Positions 1 to 5,369 of a DNA stretch of 10,088 nt are shown here, piece by piece (positions within the stretch are counted from its first letter, which is position 1; each line of letters opens with the position of its first letter). The stretch is from Chitinophagaceae bacterium (lineage in GTDB: Bacteria; Bacteroidota; Bacteroidia; Chitinophagales; Chitinophagaceae), in assembly GCA_023251335.1 (NCBI GenBank), contig JAHEZA010000051.1:1-10088 (forward strand). The letters are read 5' to 3'. A program made the position numbers and the translations under genes. The notes under the pieces were generated by a model, which had not been told where the DNA came from, ran no database searches, and was given only the letters and a program-made list of their open reading frames with translations.

Positions 1-194
1 TTTGCTTTACTGTATTTTTAATATCAGGCTAAGATGAACGAAAGTATTGGTTGAATCAAATTCAAATTGATAATTAATTCAACCACAAAAGTCGTCTTAG
101 CCATGCCTTTTTATAAGGCGGTCATTTTAAATGATAAGAAACAATTTATGAAACATGGCGATCATGGTTAAACGAACATCCACAAAAATAAAAT
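1..194. other. Upstream region of the lactate permease gene
   Basis: No open frame of note enters from the left edge. The stretch is AT-rich and presumably carries the permease promoter, but I cannot point to a convincing Bacteroidota -33/-7 pair. It contains a 9-base inverted repeat (48-56 with 77-85) and a weak 5-bp hairpin (105-109 with 115-119). The bases just before the start codon are A-rich, without a clear Shine-Dalgarno sequence. Confidence 0.5.
48..85. repeat. 9-bp inverted repeat upstream of lctP
   Basis: TGGTTGAAT at 48-56 is exactly complementary to ATTCAACCA at 77-85, with 20 AT-rich bases between. It lies about 110 bases before the permease start. It could be an operator for a dimeric regulator or an RNA hairpin. 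There is no T-run after it, so it is not a standard terminator. Function is inferred only from position. Confidence 0.4.
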
Positions 195-1964
195 ATGCAT
201 TGGTCACAAATCACTGATCCATTCAATAATTTAGCGTTATCAGTCTTAATAGCTTTAGTTCCCATCCTTTTTATTTTCTGGGCGCTGATTGTAAAAAAGA
301 TGGAAGGCTATAAGGCTATTTTATTCGCCACCTTACTTGGCGTGTTGATTGCTGTTTTTATTTATGGCATGCCGATCAAGTTATCTTTATTCTCCGTTGC
401 CAGTGGCGCGTTATACGGCTTGTTTCCAATTTGCTGGATAATTATCGCTGCGCTTTTTTTATTCAATATCACTATAAAGAGCGGGCAGTTTGAGGTTATC
501 AAACATTTTATGGCTTCAATTACTTCCGACAGGAGATTGCAGGCTTTGTTGATCGCTTTTTCGTTCGGTGCTTTTTTGGAAGGAACTGCTGGTTTCGGAG
601 CGCCTGTGGCTATCACTGCTGCAATGCTTGTTGGTCTTGGGTTTGATCCGCTTTACGCGGCTGGCTTATGCCTCATCGCCAATACTTCCCCGGTGGCATT
701 TGGCTCTATCGGAATTCCTATTACGGTTGCCTCGCAGGTGACATCCATTCCTGAAATGGCTATCTCACAAATGGTGGGAAGAACACTTCCCATTATATCT
801 TTAATACTTCCGTTTTACCTGGTAATACTGATGTGTGGATCCAAAAAAACACGCGAAGTTTTTCCTGCTGTATTGGTATCGGGATTATCTTTTGCACTAA
901 TTCAATGGGCGTGTTCTAATTTTCTCGGTCCATCTTTGCCCGATATTCTAGCCGGAATTGGTTCTATCGTATGCCTGATGGTTTTCATCAAATTTTGGAA
1001 ACCAAAAAACACCTGGAGATTTGCCAACGAAGCGCCGCATATAATGAATAAGGAGATTAAATATTCGATGGCGAAAGTGGTAAGAGCATGGTCGCCATTT
1101 ATTATTTTAACCATCATGATTATTGCATGGGGATTGCAGCCGATAAAAGAATTGTTGAATTCTTTTGGCCAGGTGGTGTTTTCATTTCCTGGAATTCACA
1201 ATGTTATTATGGGTGTGGATGGTAAATTGATACCGCATGTTTTTAAATTCAATTACCTGTCTGCCGCCGGAACGGCCATTTTTTTATCAGCTATCATCGC
1301 CATTCCATTGATAGGATTGAGTTTTAAAAGCGCTGCAAAAATATTTTTAGCAACCCTCAAACAACTCCTGTTTCCTATTATCACTATTGCTTCCATTCTC
1401 GGTTTTGCCTATTTGGTAAATGATTCAGGAATCATTTTAACCGTTGCCCAGGCGCTCGTAAAAACCGGCTGGTTGTTTCCTTTCTTCGCACCGATTCTCG
1501 GATGGCTTGGTGTATTTATTACGGGCTCGGATACTTCTTCCAATGCATTATTTGGCAAGCTTCAGAGCGTTACCGCCACTTCGATCGGCATAGACCCGGT
1601 ATTGACTGTAGCCGCTAATACTTCAGGCGGCGTTATTGGTAAAATGATCTCGCCTTCGTCCATTGCTGTAGCAGCCGCCGCCGGAAACCTGGTAGGACAT
1701 GAATCGAAATTATTCCGGTTCACGGTTAAGCATAGCTTCATCCTGCTGGCCTTCACGTGTCTTATTGTTTTAGCACAAACGTATTTGTTCAGTTGGCTTA
1801 TACCTGCCTATCATTTGAGGACGTTGGATAGTGCTTCCATTACCCATGATTTCTCAAAAAGTTACATGTACCTTATTGCGTTGGGGATAATAATAGGTGC
1901 TATAGCAACGATAATCCTATTAGTAAATAGAAAGAAAATTAAAGAGGCTAAATCAAAAGAATAA
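195..1964 (+). CDS. lctP: L-lactate permease (LctP family)
   Basis: Inner-membrane secondary transporter, most likely lactate/H+ symport; relatives also carry glycolate. The 589-residue protein is hydrophobic throughout, with roughly a dozen or more membrane segments, and is somewhat longer than the approximately 550-residue enterobacterial LldP. Family signatures are clear: FLEGTAGFGAPVAI at residues 127-140, the following IANTSPVAFGSIGIP stretch, TGSDTSSNALFG at 443-454, and ANTSGGVIGKMISPSS at 474-489. The last membrane segment (about 556-577) is followed by a short basic tail. The ATG at 195 is the first in frame and directly precedes the first hydrophobic helix, so the start is reasonable although no Shine-Dalgarno is evident. 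No lactate dehydrogenase (lldD, lutABC) or regulator lies next to it, so it appears monocistronic here. The family call is firm; the exact substrate is inferred from the family. Confidence 0.95.
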   Translation: MHWSQITDPFNNLALSVLIALVPILFIFWALIVKKMEGYKAILFATLLGVLIAVFIYGMPIKLSLFSVASGALYGLFPICWIIIAALFLFNITIKSGQFEVIKHFMASITSDRRLQALLIAFSFGAFLEGTAGFGAPVAITAAMLVGLGFDPLYAAGLCLIANTSPVAFGSIGIPITVASQVTSIPEMAISQMVGRTLPIISLILPFYLVILMCGSKKTREVFPAVLVSGLSFALIQWACSNFLGPSLPDILAGIGSIVCLMVFIKFWKPKNTWRFANEAPHIMNKEIKYSMAKVVRAWSPFIILTIMIIAWGLQPIKELLNSFGQVVFSFPGIHNVIMGVDGKLIPHVFKFNYLSAAGTAIFLSAIIAIPLIGLSFKSAAKIFLATLKQLLFPIITIASILGFAYLVNDSGIILTVAQALVKTGWLFPFFAPILGWLGVFITGSDTSSNALFGKLQSVTATSIGIDPVLTVAANTSGGVIGKMISPSSIAVAAAAGNLVGHESKLFRFTVKHSFILLAFTCLIVLAQTYLFSWLIPAYHLRTLDSASITHDFSKSYMYLIALGIIIGAIATIILLVNRKKIKEAKSKE

Positions 1965-2269
1965 ATAGCTTTCTAAAGGGAATAACTGTGCACATTCTCA
2001 TTATTCTTTTGGTACCGGGCTGACTTTTTTAGCGCGAACGTTCACAGGTGTGTTTTCCAATTAGTCAAGAAGTATTGCCACTTGTTGATGGAGTCTCCAA
2101 CCACAATCTTTCGGATAAATAACAATACCACATTCAAAGCCTGTTTCATAAAATCAAACCAGGTAGATGTATTTTATGAAACAGGAATCTTTGAAAAAAA
2201 TTGGTTTACTGTAACTGTTCAAAGGTGGCTTTGCAAGGATTTTGCAAACGCAAGAAGTGGTCACCGCCA
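1965..2269. other. Convergent intergenic region with long hairpin, no gene
   Basis: This is the space between the convergent permease and Spy-like genes. An open frame runs through part of it (2082-2336, +), but its product has no recognisable features and it overlaps the 3' end of the opposing gene, so I do not call it. The notable content is the long inverted repeat at 2133-2195 and a further 7-base complement at 2218-2224. I found no standard stem-plus-T-run terminator for either gene. Confidence 0.6.
2133..2195. repeat. Long near-perfect inverted repeat (hairpin)
   Basis: The 15-base arm CCTGTTTCATAAAAT (2140-2154) is exactly complementary to ATTTTATGAAACAGG (2171-2185), around a 16-base loop. 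The stem continues outward after a 3-base bulge (AAT, 2186-2188): TTCAAAG at 2133-2139 pairs with CTTTGAA at 2189-2195. That gives 22 base pairs in total. An A-run follows on the + strand and no T-run follows on either strand, so it does not fit a Rho-independent terminator. It may be a REP- or MITE-like palindrome, or a 3'-end processing or stability hairpin between convergent genes. Confidence 0.75.
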
Positions 2270-2650
2270 TTATCCTTCTTTTGATTTCATCTTTTGTTTC
2301 ATTTCCTTTTTCATCTCGGCTTTCTTCGTTTCGTAGGTCTGATATTGGCTGTTCGTGAGTATTCCTTTCAATTCAGCATCTTTGGCGGCATCATTGTTTT
2401 TCATTGTCGCCATCTTTTGGTCCTTTGTGTCTGTGCTACTCTTTAGCTGCTCGTTCATGCCGGCATACTTAGCGTTAATGTCACTAACTTTTGGAATCTG
2501 GTCTGTTGTTAAATTTAAATTCTTTGTCATCCAGTCTGTGAGTTTTGTTGCACGATCGCTGGCGCTCATGCTTTCAGTGCCCTGCGCTATCACTCCTGAA
2601 GATAGGAACAACATGAAAGAAATTAACAACGGCATTTTTAATTTTTTCAT
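2270..2650 (-). CDS. Small secreted Spy/CpxP-like protein
   Basis: A 126-residue protein with a clear signal peptide: a basic start (MKKLK), a hydrophobic core at residues 7-20, and likely cleavage after VIA (about residue 22), leaving a mature N-terminus beginning with Gln. The mature part is predicted helical and charged. It carries two copies of an LTxxQ-like motif, LTTDQ at 47-51 and LTNSQ at 98-102, separated by a helical Met/Lys-rich stretch. It ends in a strongly basic Lys/Met-rich helix (about 109-124). This layout matches the Spy/CpxP superfamily and the small Bacteroidota periplasmic proteins related to DUF4890. Known members act as periplasmic chaperones or stress sensors; the role here is inferred. 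The ATG at 2650 directly precedes the signal peptide. It is transcribed towards lctP and has no operon partner. Other annotators may call it hypothetical. Confidence 0.8.
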   Translation of the reverse strand: MKKLKMPLLISFMLFLSSGVIAQGTESMSASDRATKLTDWMTKNLNLTTDQIPKVSDINAKYAGMNEQLKSSTDTKDQKMATMKNNDAAKDAELKGILTNSQYQTYETKKAEMKKEMKQKMKSKEG

Positions 2651-2990
2651 AATAAAGAAATTTAATTTTTAAAAGAAGTTATTCTCTTTATTAGCTGCAA
2701 TTTCCTTGCCAACTGGCGATGCCAAAAATTATGATGAAATGAAATTGGAGAATAAAGTTGCTGATAACATTTCATATCAATCAGGATAAAAATCAGTCCT
2801 ATTTCTTCGTTTACTTTATTATAATATTCTGTTTGGGCATCCGAAACAGTAAACAGCATGACACGTATTGCGCGTGAACTGGTAGTATACAAATATTCCG
2901 GAGATAAACGGATAACAAGCAGGGAGCAAATTGTTGATGTGATAAATTTTATGAGGCAACAATATATTGAGCATGGAATCGGACGTGGAA
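2651..2990. other. Intergenic stretch with probable coding remnants
   Basis: Between the starts and ends of two minus-strand genes there is no convincing full gene. On the + strand a frame with no start codon at 2673-2786 begins with a leader-like hydrophobic segment (KKLFSLLAAISLP) and stops at 2787-2789. A short ATG-initiated frame follows at 2858-3004. A minus-strand frame (2662-2892) opens only with TTG and has no recognisable features. The region probably also holds the promoter of the Spy-like gene near 2651-2700. I read it as partly decayed coding sequence, with limited certainty. Confidence 0.4.
2801..2815 (+). repeat. 15-bp direct repeat, copy 1
   Basis: ATTTCTTCGTTTACT occurs here and again at 4025-4039, on either side of the DUF937 gene. 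The match is exact over 15 bases, with weaker similarity extending a few bases to the left. It could mark a past duplication or rearrangement, or be chance in AT-rich DNA. Confidence 0.4.
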
Positions 2991-3004
2991 CTAAGCTATC
3001 ATAA
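2858..3004 (+). CDS. Possible 48-residue protein or gene remnant
   Basis: An ATG-started frame of 48 residues, beginning MTRIARELVVYKYSGDKR and ending GIGRGTKLS. The composition is that of a normal soluble, helical, basic protein (ITSREQIVDVINFMRQQ resembles an amphipathic helix) and not of random translation. I do not recognise the family. No good ribosome binding site precedes it, and the frame stays open for only 11 further codons upstream of the ATG (from 2825), so it could be the tail of a broken larger gene. Its end overlaps the 3' end of the opposing DUF937 gene by 14 bases, close to where that gene loses similarity to its relatives. It could be a real small gene, a fragment or chance. 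Confidence 0.3.
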   Translation: MTRIARELVVYKYSGDKRITSREQIVDVINFMRQQYIEHGIGRGTKLS

Positions 3005-3785
3005 AATCATTACCACCTTTGTAATTATCAGTTACGGTTAACATCGTGGATGCGTTCGCGCTGATCATAACAGCCGAAGTGTCCGAACTGATTGCTGCTG
3101 TAGTTGGCCTGGTATCATTACAACTTCTTGACAGGTACCACAAAAGCAAGACAGCAGCTACAATGATGATTAACGGCCACAACCAATTATTCCCTCCCGG
3201 TTTATTTATGATCGCTTCAGCATGTTCCTTTATTGGATTCGCGGTAACAGGAGTCGCGCCCACCAGCGAACCTAAACCCAGTAAGCCGGTAATAGATGAA
3301 AGCCCGGCAGGCATTGCATGAAGAATATGATCTTTTTGAGAGGAAAGAAATCCCGCGAGGCCACTTGCCGATAAGTTATTTTGTTCGGCGTGTCTTCCCA
3401 GGATTCCCATTATAGCAGGCAATCCCATGCTCATCAAAGAGTTTGCGGAAGAATCTTTGATGCCGGCAAAATTGGAAATGGCGCTATTTATCATACCCGT
3501 GTTGGCACCAAATAATTCGGAAAACATACTACTTCCTTTTTCCGGTGATGTTGACTCAGGTGATCCTGCATTTGATGATGACGCATTTTTTGCCATTTCA
3601 AGAATGGTGTTGGCTCCGTCATCACCGGATGTTGCTTTCATTAAAATTCCTGCCAGGCAGGTGGGTATTACTGCCTTTAGGGCTTTCATAATTCCAGAAC
3701 TACTTTCTTCCAGTTTCGAAGACGCCTGCTTTGTGAATTCACCGGTAAAATAATTTTTTACCGTTTCTATCAAGTTAAAAGACAT
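2991..3785 (-). CDS. DUF937 membrane protein, C-terminally truncated
   Basis: A 264-residue protein. Residues 1-about 65 and 95-175 match the DUF937 pattern: a start like MSFNLIETVKNYF, a helix ending in IPTCLAGILMKA at 40-51, then ISNFAGIKDSSANSLMSMGLPAIMG, NNLSASGLAGFLSSQ at 136-150 and the Gly-rich GLLGLGSLVG. A Ser/Pro/Gly-rich spacer lies at 68-86. One membrane helix follows at about 200-219 (WLWPLIIIVAAVLLLWYL). Bacteroidota relatives carry a linker containing AYKGGIEDQL and then an OmpA-type peptidoglycan-binding domain after this helix. Here the protein reaches DNYKGG (253-258), then reads NDFMIA and stops. It is therefore probably a truncated DUF937-OmpA protein, and loss of the OmpA domain would remove the cell-wall anchor. 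No OmpA remnant is visible downstream. The ATG at 3785 fits the family N-terminus. DUF937 itself has no firm biochemical function. Confidence 0.8.
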   Translation of the reverse strand: MSFNLIETVKNYFTGEFTKQASSKLEESSSGIMKALKAVIPTCLAGILMKATSGDDGANTILEMAKNASSSNAGSPESTSPEKGSSMFSELFGANTGMINSAISNFAGIKDSSANSLMSMGLPAIMGILGRHAEQNNLSASGLAGFLSSQKDHILHAMPAGLSSITGLLGLGSLVGATPVTANPIKEHAEAIINKPGGNNWLWPLIIIVAAVLLLWYLSRSCNDTRPTTAAISSDTSAVMISANASTMLTVTDNYKGGNDFMIA

Positions 3786-4103
3786 AATGCTTTTGATTTT
3801 TATGTTAAAAAATAATTGAAAATGTATTCATCTTCATGAAGTGGCCAAGGATCCGAACCAGGAAAAGTAGCCACAACGAATGTACCAAAATCGATATGAA
3901 TGGAAATTTATATTCAGAAAACCCTTTTGCGGCGGCGTACATCGGGTTTATTATGAGCCTTTTATTTGAAGGCCTGCAACATCATGAACAGATACATCGA
4001 AGGTGTCAAATGAAAAACAGCATCATTTCTTCGTTTACTGTACTTCGGCCAAGCCAGCACAATGCGAAATAGTGCATGCGTTTTTTTTTATGGTGGTTAG
4101 TTT
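3786..4103. other. Intergenic region without a convincing gene
   Basis: This lies between the start of the DUF937 gene and the stop of the FAS1 gene. A + strand frame at 3836-4072 (78 residues) contains one hydrophobic patch (AAAYIGFIMSLLF) followed by a His/Arg-rich segment, but no family is recognisable. A minus-strand frame of about 45 residues beginning MYAAAKGF overlaps it. Neither has a good ribosome binding site, and I would not call either without homologues. The T-run at 4081-4088 is not preceded by a solid stem. The DUF937 promoter should lie near its left end. Confidence 0.5.
4025..4039 (+). repeat. 15-bp direct repeat, copy 2
   Basis: Second copy of ATTTCTTCGTTTACT, identical to 2801-2815. 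It lies in the noncoding or decayed stretch upstream of the DUF937 gene, about 1.2 kb from the first copy. Confidence 0.4.
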
Positions 4104-5333
4104 TTATTGTGGCAATAAAACCTTATCAATTATGTAATACACTCCATTCACCGCATGATTATCCATACTTATTGCATTTGCAGGAGCATCTGAATAGGGT
4201 GCGCCTCCCGGAGGAAAAGTACCAAGTCCGGTGAACTTTAAAGACGTAACAAATGGACCTGTAAAGGTGGCCTGTTCTAATATTCCCGGATGCACGGCCA
4301 CAGCCGAATTAATCAATGTAGTATAAAACTTAGGCGTGGCTGAAAAGTTATTTGAAAATACCCTGACATTTGGCTGAAAGCCTGCGCCCATATCTGTTGC
4401 CAGGAAATGATATACTAAAATTCCCCTGACAGTTGCAGCCGGAAGCGAGCTATATAAAGCAGGATTACTAAAAACATCAGGAGATCCTGATAACGCAGTT
4501 GCAATGCCTTCTGCCTGTGCCGGTGGCATGCCCTGTTGTACTAAAGAACCATATATCACGCCGAACAAAAGTTCCTGAAAAGCTTCATCGCTCGGCGCAA
4601 GGACGGTCATATTTGTAACAGCATATCCTAATAAAGAATCTATCTTATTTAACCCCGACTGGCCACTATCAGCTCTTGCTACCGCGGCTTTAAAGTATGT
4701 TAACTTTGGATTACTGTACATCGCTGTTTTTAATAATTGACTTGGTGGTGCTACAAGTCCGGCAACAACATGAATGACCCCGTTACGCATCTTCAAATCG
4801 GAGTGCACAACCGGGATATTATTATCATAGAATCCGGTTGTACTAACGGACGGAAATGTGGAAAGTTTTAGTGAAAGTGGAATTCCCGGCAGCGCGCCAA
4901 TACTAATGGACGACGGTAGCTGCATATTAGGGAATGAGTCAGGAATGGTAGTAGAAAGGTATTGTTGCCCCGGGACTATGGCATAGCCTACAATTCCTCC
5001 TAAAACAGTGGCTGGTAATGAATTTATAACATCTATTGACGGAATTCCGGAAGCCCGGAAGGCTTTATTATCCGGCAGAAAAACAGTGAAGATGCTATTA
5101 CTGTCACTCAATTGTGCCAACTGCCCGGTCTTTTCTGCAGCCGCTTTAAAAAATGAATAGCTGGTATCTGAATTGATCACATCACCAATGCTGGTTGCGA
5201 CGTCGTTAACCGGAGGATAGATAATAGATGTAGCATCTGGCAATGCTTTATTACAAGAAGACCAAATCATGCCGGAAGCGAAAAGGAAGCATAAGCCGGA
5301 AACCGCAAATGTTTTTAAATTATTTCTTTTCAT
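4104..5333 (-). CDS. Lipoprotein with two fasciclin (FAS1) domains
   Basis: 409 residues from the ATG at 5333. A longer frame starts with TTG at 5354, but the ATG is preferred: it directly follows a purine-rich AAAGAAAG and gives a standard MKRNN leader. The leader is of lipoprotein type, with hydrophobic residues 8-24 and a lipobox-like IWSSC, so Cys27 would be the lipidated residue. FAS1 domain 1 covers about 47-197, from SIGDVINSDTSYSFFKAA through TVFLPDNKAF (83-92) to NGVIHVVAGLVAPP (184-197). Domain 2 covers about 198-409, with TVLAPSDEAFQ at 243-253, VYHFLATD at 307-314 and NGVYYIIDKVLL at 396-407. It is longer than usual because of inserted segments. FAS1 domains mediate adhesion or ligand binding. 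The protein should sit on the outer membrane, possibly facing outward. It lies 36 bases downstream of the TonB receptor and is almost certainly co-transcribed with it, so a substrate-binding or accessory role for that receptor is inferred. Confidence 0.9.
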   Translation of the reverse strand: MKRNNLKTFAVSGLCFLFASGMIWSSCNKALPDATSIIYPPVNDVATSIGDVINSDTSYSFFKAAAEKTGQLAQLSDSNSIFTVFLPDNKAFRASGIPSIDVINSLPATVLGGIVGYAIVPGQQYLSTTIPDSFPNMQLPSSISIGALPGIPLSLKLSTFPSVSTTGFYDNNIPVVHSDLKMRNGVIHVVAGLVAPPSQLLKTAMYSNPKLTYFKAAVARADSGQSGLNKIDSLLGYAVTNMTVLAPSDEAFQELLFGVIYGSLVQQGMPPAQAEGIATALSGSPDVFSNPALYSSLPAATVRGILVYHFLATDMGAGFQPNVRVFSNNFSATPKFYTTLINSAVAVHPGILEQATFTGPFVTSLKFTGLGTFPPGGAPYSDAPANAISMDNHAVNGVYYIIDKVLLPQ

Positions 5334-5369
5334 ATTCTTTCTTTTGAAGATCAATTTAAGATCTATGGA

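Noticed and set aside
105..119. Hairpin GCCTT/AAGGC upstream of lctP
   Set aside because: Only five base pairs, with no T-run after it; too weak to call a terminator.
2082..2336. 84-residue + strand frame spanning the long hairpin
   Set aside because: It runs through a near-perfect inverted repeat and into the antisense of the Spy-like gene, and has no protein-like features.
2662..2892. 76-residue minus-strand frame
   Set aside because: It opens only with TTG, shows no domain or leader, and is antisense to the more protein-like 48-residue frame.
3649..3661. Palindrome CCTGCCAGGCAGG inside the DUF937 gene
   Set aside because: It encodes the conserved CLAG residues of the DUF937 domain, and a 6-bp palindrome is not enough to call a repeat element without more copies.
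3841..3874. tRNA-like T-arm motif (GGTTCGGATCC on the minus strand) enclosed by a 5-bp GTGGC/GCCAC stem
   Set aside because: There is no anticodon arm, D-arm or 7-bp acceptor stem at the right distances, and the T-stem does not pair properly. It is chance resemblance.
3836..4072. 78-residue + strand open frame with a hydrophobic patch
   Set aside because: No recognisable family, no ribosome binding site, unusual residue mix outside the hydrophobic patch, and a competing frame on the other strand. Noted in the intergenic entry but not called as a gene.
4054..4088. Possible terminator (GCAC...GTGC followed by a run of eight T)
   Set aside because: The stem is only four base pairs, with an 11-base loop and a gap before the T-run. 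It is also on the strand opposite to the FAS1 gene it would need to serve.
5334..5354. Longer FAS1 start at TTG 5354
   Set aside because: The ATG at 5333 has a purine-rich site right before it and gives a standard lipoprotein leader. The extra seven residues add nothing recognisable.
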